Assembly: GCF_013348805.1 (NCBI RefSeq)
Contig: NZ_CP054690.1
Location: forward strand, 3,534,001 to 3,598,000
Direction: 5' to 3'
Length of the DNA stretch: 64,000 bases
DNA from: Rhodococcus sp. W8901
GTDB lineage: Bacteria > Actinomycetota > Actinomycetes > Mycobacteriales > Mycobacteriaceae
Shown: positions 35,165 to 45,416 of the stretch, piece by piece
How positions within the stretch are numbered: position 1 is the stretch's first letter
Layout of the letters: the number at the start of each line of letters is the position of its first letter
The notes under the pieces: model-generated
The model's database searches: none
Told to the model about the DNA's origin: nothing
Seen by the model: the letters and a program-made list of their open reading frames with translations, nothing else
Translations under genes and position numbers: made by a program

Positions 35165-36157
35165 TCAGCGTCGTCGGCGCCGACCGACGACGAGGGCCAG
35201 CGCCGCGGACGTGACGGCCGCCCCCGCCTGGACGATCGTCGACAGCCGCGCCGCTCGCTCGAGGTCGGCGACGACCGGCGCCGGGCCCGATCCAAGGGTC
35301 GGCCGCATCTCCACGCCGTACGCGTACTCGGTGCGTCCGCCGAGTTGGATCCCGAGCGCTCCAGCTGTGGATGCCTCCGCGACGCCCGCGTTGGGGCTCG
35401 GATGATTCGACGCGTCCCGCCGCCACGCCTGGAGGGCGTCCCGAGCCGAGCCGCCCACGGCGGGTGCCAGGGCCACGGTCAGCGCGCCGGCGAGGCGGGC
35501 GGGCGCCAGATTCACGACGTCGTCCCAGCGCGCCGCAGCCCACCCGAAGCGGTTGTACTTCGCCGAGCGGTAGCCGATCATCGCGTCGAGCGTGTTGGAC
35601 GCGCGGTACGCCAGCAGCCCCGGCACCCCGGCCACCGCGCCCCAGAAGAGTGCGCCGACGGTCGCGTCGGAGGTGTTCTCGGCGACCGATTCGAGGCTCG
35701 CGCGGGCCAGCCCGTCGGCGTCGAGCACGCTCGGATCGCGACCGCACAGCGACGGCAGCAGCGAACGTGCCGACTCCAGGTCCCCGGCTTCGAGGTGTCT
35801 TGCCATTGTCCGGCCGGTGCCCGCGAGGGAGGTACCTCCGAGTACGGTCCACGTCGCCGCCGCGGTCACCGCCGTCTCCCCGACCCAGCCGCACTTCGCG
35901 CCCAGGCGCTGCGCGAGCACACCGCCGACAGCGGTCGCGCCCACCAGGATCGTGGTGTGCGCGGCTCCGGACAGCCGACTGTCGGCGTACGTCCGCTTCT
36001 CCAGTTCCATTGCAGCAAGACCGAATCCGGCGACCGGATGCCACCGCCGCGGGTCCGCGAACACGCGATCCGCGGCGTAGCCGAGGAGCAGGCCGACAGC
36101 CCTCGCGGTGGAGCTCGGACGACGAACAGCGGGTTCCCGACGGGAGTTGTGGAGCAC
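35165..36157 (-). CDS. cobD: Adenosylcobinamide-phosphate synthase (CbiB/CobD)
   Basis: About 330 residues, integral membrane enzyme that joins aminopropanol (phosphate) to adenosylcobyric acid. Family core segments are LLLGYAADRVFADPRRWHPV near the start, SVAENTSDATVGALFWGAVA, GVPGLLAYRASNTLDAMIGY, RSAKYNRFGWAAARWDDVVN and SPNAGVAEASTAGALGIQLG. Four to five hydrophobic segments. The start is uncertain: GTG 36157 is used because it precedes the conserved N-terminus by about 22 residues, but no good ribosome binding site is seen. Counterpart of Rv2236c. Confidence 0.9.
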   Translation of the reverse strand: MLHNSRREPAVRRPSSTARAVGLLLGYAADRVFADPRRWHPVAGFGLAAMELEKRTYADSRLSGAAHTTILVGATAVGGVLAQRLGAKCGWVGETAVTAAATWTVLGGTSLAGTGRTMARHLEAGDLESARSLLPSLCGRDPSVLDADGLARASLESVAENTSDATVGALFWGAVAGVPGLLAYRASNTLDAMIGYRSAKYNRFGWAAARWDDVVNLAPARLAGALTVALAPAVGGSARDALQAWRRDASNHPSPNAGVAEASTAGALGIQLGGRTEYAYGVEMRPTLGSGPAPVVADLERAARLSTIVQAGAAVTSAALALVVGRRRRR

Positions 36158-36297
36158 GACGGTATTTCTATCAATGCCTAGGTCGACGGGCCGGCACCGG
36201 GCTGTGGGGATATGCCCGTCGGAGCACATGGGGTCGAGGTGCTGTGTCTCCCCCGGTCCACGTCGTGCTGCAGCGGTGACGGTGGCAGGCTCGAACC

Positions 36298-36969
36298 ATG
36301 CCCGATTCCACCGCGTCGCCATCCGTCCTACTCGTCGAGGACGACGCCCCACTCACCGATCTGCTGTGCGATCTGCTCGCGGAGGAGGGTTACGCCGTGG
36401 AGGTCGCGACCGACGGTCACCGGGGGCTCCACCTGGGGCTGACCCGCCGGTTCGATCTGATCGTGCTGGACCGCGGGCTTCCCGTCCTGAGCGGTCTCGA
36501 GGTGCTGCGTGCACTGCGCCGACAGGCGGTGGACACTCCCACTCTCGTGCTCACGGCCAGGGGCGCACTCGACGACAGGGTCGAGGGTCTCGACGCGGGC
36601 GCCGAGGACTACCTGGTCAAGCCGTTCGAGGTGCCGGAGCTGCTCGCCCGGCTGCGCGCGTTGCGCAGACGCCGATTCGAGGGCGCGGAGCAACTCCCGG
36701 TGGGCCGACGCCGCCTGGACCTGGCGAGCCGGACGGTGATCGGGCACGACACGGCTGTCGAGTTGTCTGCCAGCGAGTGCGCTCTGCTCGCCGTCCTCGC
36801 CGAAGCGCCGGGTCAGGTCTTCACCCGGTCGCAATTGTTGCTGTCGGCGTTCGACGGCGCCGACGACCCGGGCACCGTCGATACCTACGTGCATTACCTG
36901 CGACGCAAACTCGGTCGCGACGTCGTGCAGACCGTGCGCGGTGTCGGATACCGGCTCGGTGCCCGATGA
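36298..36969 (+). CDS. OmpR-family response regulator
   Basis: A 223-residue two-component regulator. Receiver domain residues about 9-120: acidic pocket VEDDAPL, phospho-acceptor Asp58 in LIVLDRGLPV, TLVLTARG and LVKPFEVPELLARLRAL. The C-terminal winged helix (about 130-222) contains LSASECALLAVLAEAPGQVF and the recognition region DDPGTVDTYVHYLRRKLGRD, ending in VQTVRGVGYRLGAR. Its stop overlaps the sensor kinase start (ATGA), so the two are cotranslated. Targets unknown; the next genes are a DUF2231 protein and a VIT1-type metal transporter. Confidence 0.93.
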   Translation: MPDSTASPSVLLVEDDAPLTDLLCDLLAEEGYAVEVATDGHRGLHLGLTRRFDLIVLDRGLPVLSGLEVLRALRRQAVDTPTLVLTARGALDDRVEGLDAGAEDYLVKPFEVPELLARLRALRRRRFEGAEQLPVGRRRLDLASRTVIGHDTAVELSASECALLAVLAEAPGQVFTRSQLLLSAFDGADDPGTVDTYVHYLRRKLGRDVVQTVRGVGYRLGAR

Positions 36970-38198
36970 GGCGTCGGCGGCGACCGACCGTCGCGACCCG
37001 CCCGGCCGCCGTCATCGGCGACGAACAGTTGCTGCGCCGCGCCGGACGTTTCGCAGCACTGCAAGCCGCGGCGGCTCTCGCACTCGTGCTGCTGGTGGTG
37101 GGCCTGGTGGCGTATCTCGTCGACGCCCGCGTCCAGTCACGGCAGATCGACACGCAACTGCAATCCGTGGTCGACACCGTCGAGGACGTCGACGATCCCC
37201 CGCCCGGCACGGCACTCGCGTTGCGGGGACCCGACGGTGAGACGCAGGTCAGCGCCGGCGCACCACCGCAGATCGCGGGGCTGCTCGACGGACCCGCCGG
37301 GTTCTCCGACCTACGTGCGGGCGGACGGTACTACCGCGTACTGGTCGGCGGCAACACTCACGGCCAGGTTGCCGCGGCCCTCGACCTCGAGCCGTTCGAA
37401 GCGGGACGCCATCGACTGCTCTCGGCCCTGATCCTCGCGGAGATCGCCGGTATCGCAGCATCCGCGGTCGTGGTGATCCTGCTGTCCCGCAGATCGATTC
37501 GGCCACTGACCCTGGCGCTGTCGCTGCAGCGACGTTTCGTCGCCGATGCGTCGCACGAACTGCGTGCCCCGCTCACGGTCCTGCATACCCGCGCGCAACT
37601 ACTCGCCCACCGTGTCGGACGACTCGAGCCCGAGGAGGTCTCCCGCCAGCTCGACGGGATCGTCGCCGATACCCGCGCGCTCGGTGAACTGGTGGAGGAT
37701 CTGCTCCTCTCGGCGGCCATGGAGACCGGACCCGACACCCGGGAACCTGTCGACGTCGCCGCGCTCTGCGAGCAGGTCCGCGACAGCGTCGAGGCGCACG
37801 CGCGATCGCTGGGCGTCGACGTCGATATCGTGCGCGGCGACGCGCCCTGCGTCGTGAGCGGGTCTCGCCCGGCATTGCGACGCGCAGTGTACGGACTCGT
37901 CGACAATGCCGTCACCCATGTACGCCCCGGCGGACGGGTCACGCTCCGTGTCGACGGCGACACCGACGTGGTGCGAATCGCTGTGACCGACACTGGTCCG
38001 GGGATCGAACCTCAGCAGCTGAGTCGACTGTTCACCCGCTTCGCGCACGGCCCTGAGCAACCGGCCGGAGGCCGCCGGTATGGCATCGGGCTTGCTCTCG
38101 TCCGTGAAATCGCGACCGCCCACGACGGCGAGATACTGGTCGATCCGAGGCCTGGTCGCGGGGCCACCTTCACGCTCGTCCTGCCGAGGCACGCCTAA
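36966..38198 (+). CDS. Membrane sensor histidine kinase
   Basis: A 410-residue HisKA-type kinase. Transmembrane helices at about 31-52 and 152-173 flank a small extracytoplasmic sensor of about 100 residues. HAMP is reduced to a short SRRSIRPLTLALSLQRR linker. The H-box is VADASHELRAPLTVL with His197, the N-box LVDNAVTHVRPGG, then DTGPGIEPQQL and GGRRYGIGLALV for the ATP lid. The signal is unknown. It is coupled to the OmpR-type regulator. The short linker is common in actinobacterial kinases with the FVADASHELR motif, so it need not mean damage. Confidence 0.93.
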   Translation: MRRRRRPTVATRPAAVIGDEQLLRRAGRFAALQAAAALALVLLVVGLVAYLVDARVQSRQIDTQLQSVVDTVEDVDDPPPGTALALRGPDGETQVSAGAPPQIAGLLDGPAGFSDLRAGGRYYRVLVGGNTHGQVAAALDLEPFEAGRHRLLSALILAEIAGIAASAVVVILLSRRSIRPLTLALSLQRRFVADASHELRAPLTVLHTRAQLLAHRVGRLEPEEVSRQLDGIVADTRALGELVEDLLLSAAMETGPDTREPVDVAALCEQVRDSVEAHARSLGVDVDIVRGDAPCVVSGSRPALRRAVYGLVDNAVTHVRPGGRVTLRVDGDTDVVRIAVTDTGPGIEPQQLSRLFTRFAHGPEQPAGGRRYGIGLALVREIATAHDGEILVDPRPGRGATFTLVLPRHA

Positions 38199-38278
38199 GA
38201 CGTTCCCAGAAGGCTCCAAGAATTCGCGCCTACCGTGAGAACCGGAACACCGGGAACACGCGACGGAGGCGAGTCATC

Positions 38279-38797
38279 ATGGGGCCCACAACGTTCAACG
38301 GCCTGCCCATCCACCCGTTGCTCGTGCATTTCGTAGTGGTGCTGGTACCGCTCTCCGCACTGCTTCTACTGCTGTCCGTATGTTGGCCCGCAGCGAGGCG
38401 ACGGATCGGGGTCTTCTCCCCCGTGGTCGCCCTCATCGCCCTGGTTCTCGTGCCACTCACGACCCACGCCGGCGAGTGGCTCGAACACCGCACCGCGCCT
38501 GATCCGCTGGTGCGGATCCACGCTGAACTCGGGGACCAACTGATCTACTGGTCGGCCGGTCTCTTCGTCGCCGCACTGGGATGGTGGGCCATCCACAACC
38601 CCCGTTTCCAGGCGTGGCGGGCCGAACGCGGCGGGTCGACGAGCAGTACGGCGTCGCGGGTCGTCGCCACCGGACTTTCCGTCGTCGCGGTGGTGCTGGC
38701 AGTCGGATCGACGGTGCAGGTCTACCGGATCGGCGAGAGCGGCGCGGCCGCCGTCTGGAGCGATACGACGGCTGCCGATTCCCCGGCCGCACAGTGA
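38279..38797 (+). CDS. DUF2231-type membrane protein
   Basis: A 172-residue protein with four transmembrane helices. It begins with the family signature FNGLPIHPLLVHFVVVLVPL and has HAGEWLEHRTAP and HAELGDQLIYWSAGLFVAAL, whose conserved His residues resemble haem- or metal-binding positions in DUF2231. It lies 80 bp after the sensor kinase on the same strand and could belong to its regulon. Function unknown. Confidence 0.85.
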   Translation: MGPTTFNGLPIHPLLVHFVVVLVPLSALLLLLSVCWPAARRRIGVFSPVVALIALVLVPLTTHAGEWLEHRTAPDPLVRIHAELGDQLIYWSAGLFVAALGWWAIHNPRFQAWRAERGGSTSSTASRVVATGLSVVAVVLAVGSTVQVYRIGESGAAAVWSDTTAADSPAAQ

Positions 38798-38864
38798 CGC
38801 CGGACCACTTCGGACAGCCTTGCATAGCTGGTGACACCGTGGCGTCGGCAATACGATTCGCGCT

Positions 38865-39611
38865 GTGACCTCGAACCAGGAGTCCCCGAATGCCGGCGAG
38901 CAGGCCGGAACCCATGCAGCGGAGCCGCACACCGCAGGGTTGTCGTCGCGCCTGAACTGGCTTCGCGCGGGGGTACTCGGCGCGAACGACGGCATCGTCT
39001 CGGTAGCGGGTCTCGTCGTCGGTGTCGCCGCGGCAACCACCGACCGCGGCCCGATCCTCACCGCCGGTCTGGCAGGGCTCGCGGCCGGCGCCGTCTCGAT
39101 GGCGCTGGGCGAGTATGTCTCCGTGAGCACCCAGCGTGACACCGAGCGCGCTCTGCTGGAGAAGGAGCGCCTCGAACTGACCACCATCCCCGACGCCGAA
39201 CTCGACGAACTGGCATCCCTGTACGAGGCGAAGGGTCTGTCCCCCGCCACCGCCCGTACCGTCGCCGAGGAGCTCACCGCGCACGACGCGTTCGCGGCGC
39301 ACGCCGAGGCCGAGTTGGGCATCGACCCGAACGACCTCACCAACCCCTGGCAGGCTGCGTCTGCATCCGCGATCGCGTTCACCGTCGGCGCGATTCTGCC
39401 GATGCTCGCGATCCTGCTTCCGCCGGCGAGCGCGCGCATTCCGGTCACATTCGTGGCCATGCTGGTCGCCCTTGCCATCACCGGCAGCATCAGCGCCCGA
39501 CTCGGCGGCGCCGACCGGTCCCGGGCGGTGATCCGTGTGGTCAGCGGTGGCGCGCTCGCGATGGCCGTCACCTACGGGATAGGGCAGCTACTCGGCGTCG
39601 CCGGGGTCTGA
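38865..39611 (+). CDS. VIT1/CCC1-family metal transporter
   Basis: A 248-residue protein of the vacuolar iron transporter family, exporting or sequestering Fe2+/Mn2+. Start GTG 38865. The signature RAGVLGANDGIVSVAGLVVG (helix 1), GLAAGAVSMALGEYVSVSTQ (helix 2, with the Met and Glu of the transport path) and a charged metal-binding domain (about 85-150) are followed by three more helices (AFTVGAILPMLAILLP onward). The last 24 bases overlap the convergent phosphatase gene. Confidence 0.9.
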   Translation: MTSNQESPNAGEQAGTHAAEPHTAGLSSRLNWLRAGVLGANDGIVSVAGLVVGVAAATTDRGPILTAGLAGLAAGAVSMALGEYVSVSTQRDTERALLEKERLELTTIPDAELDELASLYEAKGLSPATARTVAEELTAHDAFAAHAEAELGIDPNDLTNPWQAASASAIAFTVGAILPMLAILLPPASARIPVTFVAMLVALAITGSISARLGGADRSRAVIRVVSGGALAMAVTYGIGQLLGVAGV

Positions 39612-40145
39612 CGCGGGGTCCGGCGACCCCTCGCCCCTGGATCGCCCCAGCAACCAGGCCTCGAACGACGGGTTGCACAGGCAGGCCGGCGACCGCCGCG
39701 CCCGGAGCAACGCCACCGCGCCGGCCGGGTCCGCCTCGCCGGACAGCACCATCGCCCGACCCGCGATCAGACTCGACCGGTTGAGCCCCACCTGACAGTG
39801 CACGAGAACCGGACCTGTCTTGCGGCACGCGTTCACCCAGGCGGCGAGGGCATCGACCTGATCGAAGCCCTGTTCGGCACTGTCGTACATGCGGACGTAG
39901 ACCTCGGAATCGACGACGTGCGCGATCTCGTACTGCTCCCACGGGTACAGCGACACGAGGTGGGTGACGAACGTCGGCAGCAGCAGTCCGTCGCGGCAAC
40001 CGCCCTGCCACAGATTCGGGGCGATCTCGCTGATGACCGGAACGTCGAAGGGCAGGTGTCCGTGCGCCGTGATCCCGACCAGGCGCTGGCGCAACGGGTC
40101 GAGCCTGATGTCGATCGCGGTCGGATCGACGGAGTCGTCGTTCAC
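39588..40145 (-). CDS. Dual-specificity-type protein phosphatase
   Basis: About 185 residues with the cysteine-phosphatase P-loop VLVHCQVGLNRSSLIAG (Cys117, Arg123) and a preceding YEIAHVVDSEVYVRMYDSAE segment carrying the likely general-acid Asp. It resembles tyrosine/dual-specificity phosphatases or nucleotide-type phosphatases of plant/bacterial origin. Start GTG 40145 (VNDDSVDPTAIDIRLDPL) is preferred; an upstream start at 40220 would add 25 low-complexity residues. The C-terminus is acidic and short. Substrate unknown. Confidence 0.8.
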   Translation of the reverse strand: MNDDSVDPTAIDIRLDPLRQRLVGITAHGHLPFDVPVISEIAPNLWQGGCRDGLLLPTFVTHLVSLYPWEQYEIAHVVDSEVYVRMYDSAEQGFDQVDALAAWVNACRKTGPVLVHCQVGLNRSSLIAGRAMVLSGEADPAGAVALLRARRSPACLCNPSFEAWLLGRSRGEGSPDPASDPGDAE

Positions 40146-40325
40146 GCTCGGGGTCCGTTCGGAGTGTCGGCCGGGGATTCCAGTATCGCCTGGTTCCCGA
40201 CCGTCGCGCGTTCCGAACACTTCCCAGACTTCCCTGGTCGTTTCGGCGGACCAGTGGTCGGGTTCGGGCTACGATCCCCCGGACGCGCAGCCTGAGCGCG
40301 AGAAATATTTGGGGGAGGTTCCGAA

Positions 40326-40802
40326 GTGCCTGATCGATCAGTCATGTCCGTGCGCAAGCCGACGAATTGGGTTGCGGGAGCGGTCGCCGCAGCGGCCACA
40401 GTAGCGATTGCGGCGGGCGGGGCCGGGGTGGCATCAGCCGCTGACGCCGGCTCTTCCGGATCGCTGGGCGTAACCCCGTCGAGGATCTTGATGGACGGCG
40501 TCTACAAAGTCGGCTTCGACGTTCAGCCGGGAACGTACACGACGGCCGGCGCCTGGCCCGGCAGTCTGCTGCCCTGCTCGTGGACCCGCATCGAGGCGCT
40601 GCCTACCGGCGGCATCAACGCGATCGAACGCGGGGTTTCCTACGGACCGGTCACCGTCACGATTGCGCCGGACGACGACGGGTTCGAGACCGCCGGCTGC
40701 CGCGGGTGGAATCCAGTTCGTGAGCCCGACTCCGTCGACGCCGGATCTTCGAGTGGTTCGCTCGACTTCGGCTCACTGAGCACGGGCTCGCTCGGCTCCT
40801 GA
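40326..40802 (+). CDS. Secreted protein with GSL-repeat tail
   Basis: A 158-residue exported protein, start GTG 40326 behind GGGGGAGG. The Sec signal peptide (about 1-38) ends in AGVASAADA. The mature domain has DGVYKVGFDVQPGTYTTAGA, a paired Cys (LLPCSWTR and TAGCRGWNP) and an IERGVSYGPVTVTIAPDDDG strand. It then ends in a Gly-Ser-Leu tail (SSGSLDFGSLSTGSLGS), with a shorter SSGSLG near the mature N-terminus. The same tripeptide tail occurs in other exported proteins of this window. Function unknown; small compact beta domain likely. Confidence 0.82.
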   Translation: MPDRSVMSVRKPTNWVAGAVAAAATVAIAAGGAGVASAADAGSSGSLGVTPSRILMDGVYKVGFDVQPGTYTTAGAWPGSLLPCSWTRIEALPTGGINAIERGVSYGPVTVTIAPDDDGFETAGCRGWNPVREPDSVDAGSSSGSLDFGSLSTGSLGS

Positions 40803-40927
40803 TCGGCTTCGGCTTCCGGCCACGACGAAGTCGTATCGAGACCCATCAAGACCCATCGAGACCCACGGATTCAATCCAACTTTCGCCCATGCATTTTCGA
40901 TCGTGGGCCGACCGATCGAGCTCCCCG

Positions 40928-40961
40928 GAACGCCCCGCCCCGTGCGGGGCGTTCTGCGTTT
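40928..40961 (+). terminator. Terminator downstream of the secreted-protein gene
   Basis: A 10-bp stem (GAACGCCCCG / CGGGGCGTTC) with a 7-nt loop, followed by TGCGTTT. It sits in the 257-base gap before tRNA-Val; nothing else is seen in that gap. Confidence 0.75.
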
Positions 40962-41059
40962 CGACTACGGGTGTATCGACCGTGTCGCGGGAACTGTCGA
41001 GCGATCTGACTGAAGTTGGCCGGCATCCGTGCCACGATCCGCGAATGAACGACTGCTTG

Positions 41060-41131
41060 TGGGCGCGGAGGGTTTCGAACCCCCGACCGCTGGTGTGTAA
41101 AACCAGAGCTCTACCACTGAGCTACACGCCC
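41060..41131 (-). tRNA. tRNA-Val (anticodon TAC)
   Basis: A 72-nt cloverleaf on the minus strand: acceptor GGGCGTG pairing with CGCGCCC (one G-T), D-arm GCTC AGTGGTA GAGC, anticodon stem CTGGT/ACCAG around TTTACAC (anticodon TAC, decoding GUA/GUG), T-arm CGGGGGTTCGAAACCCTCC. The discriminator is A. CCA is not encoded. Confidence 0.95.
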
Positions 41132-41164
41132 GAATTCCGGCGGTGGAATTCCGCCGGAATCGCA

Positions 41165-41629
41165 TCAGGACTTTAGCGCGGTGAGCGCTTTCTCCCAAGC
41201 TGCCTGGTCACGGGGCTCGCCGGGGCCGTTCATCTCCGCGAAGCGGATGATGCCGTCCTTGTCGATCGCGAACGTGCCGCGGTTGGCGAATCCGAGCTTG
41301 TCGTTGAACACCCCGTACGCCTCGGCAATCGCGCCGTGCGGCCAGAAGTCGGACAGCAACGGGAAGGTGTAGCCCTGTTCGGCGGCCCAGATCTTGTGGG
41401 TCGGCGACGGGCCCACCGAGATCGCGAGGATCTCGGCGTCGTCGTTCTGGAACTTCGGCAGTTCGTCCCGCACACGGCACAGTTCGCCCTGGCACACACC
41501 CGTGAACGCGAGCGGGTAGAAGACGAGCAGGACGTTCTTCTTGCCACGGAAGTCCGACAGCGTGACTTCCTGGTTGTTCTGGTCCTTGAGGGTGAAATCG
41601 GGCGCAGTGGCGCCCACTTCGAGAGGCAT
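41165..41629 (-). CDS. ahpE: Peroxiredoxin AhpE
   Basis: A 154-residue AhpE-type peroxiredoxin that reduces hydroperoxides and peroxynitrite. Start [17 protein letters not shown] at 41629, with an AGGACC site before it. The peroxidatic motif is [15 protein letters not shown] with Cys46. A second Cys follows at 51 (C-X4-C), where M. tuberculosis AhpE, as I recall it, has Asp. The [16 protein letters not shown] strand and the C-terminal helix are normal. It is in the same place as Rv2238c, next to the DUF3052 gene and aceE. Confidence 0.93.
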   Translation of the reverse strand: MPLEVGATAPDFTLKDQNNQEVTLSDFRGKKNVLLVFYPLAFTGVCQGELCRVRDELPKFQNDDAEILAISVGPSPTHKIWAAEQGYTFPLLSDFWPHGAIAEAYGVFNDKLGFANRGTFAIDKDGIIRFAEMNGPGEPRDQAAWEKALTALKS

Positions 41630-41714
41630 GCCTGGTCCTAACATCGGGTACGTCGGCGCATCCGTCACGACAAACGTACGCCGCACGGATGAACCGAATG
41701 TGGTCTCGGCGAGA

Positions 41715-42137
41715 TCAGCGCTTGGGTGCGCGAGCCTTCGGCTGCACCAGCCGGCTACCGCTCCACATCCCGAGGTTCGCGGCCGACGTCTGGGTCAGCC
41801 CCGCCGTGGGCGCCGATTCGGCGATCTCGCTGGGCTCGACATGCCCGGACTGGCCGGTCTTGGGGGTGAGTACCCACACGAAGCCCTCGTCGGACAGCGG
41901 TCCGATCGCGTCCATCAGGGCGTCGACCAGGTCACCGTCGCCGTCGCGCCACCACAGCACCACGACGTCCATGACCTCGTCGGAGTCCTCGTCGACCATC
42001 TCTCCACCGATGGCCTCCTCCACCGCCGAACGAATGTCGTCGTCGGTGTCCTCGTCCCAGCCCAGTTCCTGAACCACCATGTCGTGGGTAATGCCAAGCT
42101 TCTGAGCGTAGTTCTGAGCGTCCGCCGCGGCGACCAC
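41715..42137 (-). CDS. DUF3052 protein
   Basis: A 140-residue actinobacterial DUF3052 protein, counterpart of Rv2239c. Start GTG 42137 directly behind AGGAGG. Sequence highlights are [20 protein letters not shown], an acidic [20 protein letters not shown] stretch, [20 protein letters not shown] and [20 protein letters not shown]. Strongly acidic and cytoplasmic, of unknown function. It is divergent from aceE across a 375-bp intergenic region. Confidence 0.9.
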   Translation of the reverse strand: MVAAADAQNYAQKLGITHDMVVQELGWDEDTDDDIRSAVEEAIGGEMVDEDSDEVMDVVVLWWRDGDGDLVDALMDAIGPLSDEGFVWVLTPKTGQSGHVEPSEIAESAPTAGLTQTSAANLGMWSGSRLVQPKARAPKR

Positions 42138-42512
42138 GGTGGTGTCCTCCTCTGTTCGGTGGGTGGCGGGCCCGAATGGGCCCGACCGACTCCAGTGACG
42201 ATCGAGCGTGTGTCGATCAATAGGTGAAAGCGAACATGGTCGAAGCCGTTCGCGCAAGCCGACGTCCCCGAAAATCTCGAGAAAGTGCGATCGGCACGCC
42301 GTCGACGACGGTTGCCAGGGCGAATTCCGACCCCCACCGTATCCCGCGACGCGCCGAAGACCGAACAGCAGGAGTGGGGGTGCCTCCGCGGACTGGATGG
42401 TGAAAGATGAGGGTTGCGCCATATTCATATGGAAACTCGGGCGGCCCTAACAAGGACCGTCCGGATGGAGCGGACGCGACACCGCGCGTCCCACCACAAT
42501 GAGGAGCACACC
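42138..42512. promoter_or_regulatory. Divergent intergenic region between DUF3052 gene and aceE
   Basis: 375 bases with no supportable gene. It must hold the promoters of both flanking genes. A short A/T-rich island (CATATTCATATGG near 42419-42431) stands out in the high-G+C background and could include the aceE promoter. The strong aceE ribosome binding site GAGGAG is at 42501-42506. Confidence 0.5.
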
Positions 42513-45416
42513 TTGTCAGACCTGATCCAGGGGCCCGCGTCTCAACCGAACGCCGACACACCAGGCGTATCCGGAGCGGCCTCGTCACCCGCCGCGAACG
42601 CGCAACCCGGCACAGACGGCCGGGTCCGCGTCATCCGCGAGGGCGTGGCTTCCTACCTGCCGGACATCGATCCGGACGAGACCACCGAATGGCTCGAATC
42701 GTTCGACGGTCTGCTCGACCGCTCGGGAGCCGCCCGCGCCCGCTACCTGATGCTGCGCATGCTCGAGCGCGCCGGCGAGAAGCACGTGGCGATCCCCGCA
42801 CTCACCTCTACCGACTACGTCAACACCATCCCGACCGAGAACGAGCCGTGGTTCCCCGGCGACGAAGAGGTCGAGCGCCGCTACCGCGCGTGGATCCGCT
42901 GGAACGCCGCGATCATGGTGCATCGCGCGCAGCGGCCGGGCGTGGGCGTCGGTGGTCATATCTCGACGTACGCGTCGTCGGCCGCGCTCTACGAGGTCGG
43001 TTTCAACCACTTCTTCCGCGGTAAGGACCACCCGGGCGGCGGCGACCACATCTTCGTGCAGGGCCACGCCTCGCCGGGCATCTACGCCCGCGCGTTCCTC
43101 GAGGGCCGGATCCCGGCCGAGCAGCTCGACGGCTTCCGCCAGGAGGCCAGCCACGCGCAGTCCGGCGGCGGCCTGCCGTCGTACCCGCACCCGCGCCTGC
43201 TGCCCGATTTCTGGGAGTTCCCGACGGTGTCGATGGGCCTCGGCCCGATGAACGCCATCTACCAGGCCCGCTTCAACCACTACCTGCACGACCGCGGCAT
43301 CAAGGACACCGCGGATCAGCACGTGTGGGCGTTCCTCGGCGACGGCGAGATGGACGAGCCGGAGTCGCGCGGTCTGGCGCACGTCGCGGCCACCGAGGGC
43401 CTCGACAACCTGACCTTCGTCGTGAACTGCAACCTGCAGCGCCTCGACGGACCGGTCCGCGGCAACGGCAAGATCATCCAGGAGCTCGAGTCGTTCTTCC
43501 GCGGCGCCGGCTGGAACGTCATCAAGGTCGTCTGGGGCCGCGAGTGGGACGCGCTGCTGCACGCCGACAAGGACGGCGCGCTCGTCAACCTGATGAACGA
43601 GACGCCCGACGGCGACTACCAGACGTACAAGGCCAACGACGGCGCGTTCGTCCGCGAGCACTTCTTCGGGCGGGACCCGCGCACCAAGGCCCTGGTCGAC
43701 AATCTCTCGGATCAGGAGATCTGGAACCTCAAGCGCGGCGGCCACGACTACCGCAAGATCTACGCGGCGTATGCGGCGGCGATGGCGCACAAGGGTCAGC
43801 CGACGGTGATCCTGGCGCACACCATCAAGGGCTACACCCTCGGCAAGCACTTCGAGGGCCGCAATGCCACGCACCAGATGAAGAAGCTGACGCTCGACGA
43901 TCTCAAGCGGTTCCGCGACATCCAGCGCATCCCGATCTCCGACGAGGAGCTCGAGAAGGATCCGTACCTGCCCCCGTACTACCACCCCGGTACGGACTCC
44001 CCCGAGATCCAGTACATGCTGCAGCGGCGCAAGGCGCTCGGCGGCTTCCTGCCGTCCCGCCGCACCGACTCCACACCGCTCGCGCAGCCCGCGGACAAGA
44101 CGTACGACGTCGTCCGCAAGGGCTCGGGCAAGCAGGAGGTCGCGACGACGATGGCCGTCGTCCGCATCCTCAAGGAACTGTTGCGGGACAAGGAGATCGG
44201 CAAGCGGATCGTGCCGATCATCCCGGACGAGGCGCGCACGTTCGGCATGGACTCGTGGTTCCCGTCGCTGAAGATCTACAACCGCAACGGACAGCTGTAC
44301 ACGTCCGTCGATGCGGAACTGATGCTCGCCTACAAGGAGAGCGAGATCGGCCAGATCCTGCACGAGGGCATCAACGAGGCCGGCTCGACGGCGTCGTTCA
44401 CCGCGGTGGGCACGTCGTACGCCACCCACGGCGAGCCGATGATCCCGGTGTACATCTTCTACTCGATGTTCGGCTTCCAGCGGACCGGCGACGGCCTGTG
44501 GGCGGCGGCGGACCAGATGGCCCGCGGCTTCGTCCTCGGCGCCACCGCCGGCCGCACCACGCTCACCGGTGAGGGTCTGCAGCACGCCGATGGTCACTCG
44601 CTGCTGCTGGCGTCGACCAACCCGGCCGCGGTGTCGTACGACCCGTCGTTCTCGTACGAGATCGCGCACATCGTCAAGGACGGTCTGCGCCGCATGTACG
44701 GCGGCACGACGTCGGCGGACGGAACGCTCGAGCCGGGCTTCGGTGGAGAGAACATCTTCTACTACCTCACCGTCTACAACGAGCCGTACCAGCAGCCCGC
44801 CGAGCCGGAGAACCTCGATGTCGAGGGCCTGCTCAAGGGCATCTACCTGTTCAAGCCGGCCGAGAGCTCGGGCGTCCCGGAGGGGCGCTCCGCAGGCTCC
44901 GCACCGCGCGCGCAGATCCTGGTCTCGGGCGTCACGATGCCGGACGGTCTGCGCGCACAGCAGCTGCTCGCGGACGAGTGGGGCGTCGCCGCCGACGTGT
45001 GGTCGGTGACCTCGTGGGGCGAGCTGCGCCGCGACGGCATCGAGTGCGAGCGCGAGGCGCTGCGCAACCCAGGTGTCGACGCACCGGAGCCGTACGTCAC
45101 GAAGGCGCTGTCCCAGGCGCAGGGTCCGTTCGTGGCGGCCTCGGACTGGATGCGTGCGGTCCCGGACCAGATCCGTCAGTGGGTCCCCGGCTCGTACACC
45201 ACGCTCGGCACCGACGGGTTCGGTTTCTCCGACACCCGCCCGGCGGCGCGACGGTTCTTCAACGTCGACGCCGAGTCGATCACCGTCGCGGTGCTCTCGG
45301 CGCTGGCGAAGTCCGGTGAGATCGACCGCTCGAAGGCGGCCGAGGCGGCCGCCCGCTACCGGATCGACGACGTGCTCGCCGCTCCGAAGCAGACGTCGGA
45401 TCCCGGCGTCGCCTGA
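42513..45416 (+). CDS. aceE: Pyruvate dehydrogenase E1 component, homodimeric
   Basis: A 967-residue thiamine-diphosphate-dependent E1 that decarboxylates pyruvate and acetylates the E2 lipoyl groups. Start TTG 42513, seven bases after GAGGAG; ATG starts further upstream lie in the untranslated leader. ThDP/Mg2+ motif: [12 protein letters not shown] followed by [20 protein letters not shown]. Earlier is [20 protein letters not shown] and the [20 protein letters not shown] segment; later are the pyrimidine-domain [20 protein letters not shown] and [17 protein letters not shown]. The first 50 residues are a disordered extension. Counterpart of Rv2241; it supplies acetyl-CoA beside the fatty acid cluster. 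Confidence 0.97.
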   Translation: MSDLIQGPASQPNADTPGVSGAASSPAANAQPGTDGRVRVIREGVASYLPDIDPDETTEWLESFDGLLDRSGAARARYLMLRMLERAGEKHVAIPALTSTDYVNTIPTENEPWFPGDEEVERRYRAWIRWNAAIMVHRAQRPGVGVGGHISTYASSAALYEVGFNHFFRGKDHPGGGDHIFVQGHASPGIYARAFLEGRIPAEQLDGFRQEASHAQSGGGLPSYPHPRLLPDFWEFPTVSMGLGPMNAIYQARFNHYLHDRGIKDTADQHVWAFLGDGEMDEPESRGLAHVAATEGLDNLTFVVNCNLQRLDGPVRGNGKIIQELESFFRGAGWNVIKVVWGREWDALLHADKDGALVNLMNETPDGDYQTYKANDGAFVREHFFGRDPRTKALVDNLSDQEIWNLKRGGHDYRKIYAAYAAAMAHKGQPTVILAHTIKGYTLGKHFEGRNATHQMKKLTLDDLKRFRDIQRIPISDEELEKDPYLPPYYHPGTDSPEIQYMLQRRKALGGFLPSRRTDSTPLAQPADKTYDVVRKGSGKQEVATTMAVVRILKELLRDKEIGKRIVPIIPDEARTFGMDSWFPSLKIYNRNGQLYTSVDAELMLAYKESEIGQILHEGINEAGSTASFTAVGTSYATHGEPMIPVYIFYSMFGFQRTGDGLWAAADQMARGFVLGATAGRTTLTGEGLQHADGHSLLLASTNPAAVSYDPSFSYEIAHIVKDGLRRMYGGTTSADGTLEPGFGGENIFYYLTVYNEPYQQPAEPENLDVEGLLKGIYLFKPAESSGVPEGRSAGSAPRAQILVSGVTMPDGLRAQQLLADEWGVAADVWSVTSWGELRRDGIECEREALRNPGVDAPEPYVTKALSQAQGPFVAASDWMRAVPDQIRQWVPGSYTTLGTDGFGFSDTRPAARRFFNVDAESITVAVLSALAKSGEIDRSKAAEAAARYRIDDVLAAPKQTSDPGVA

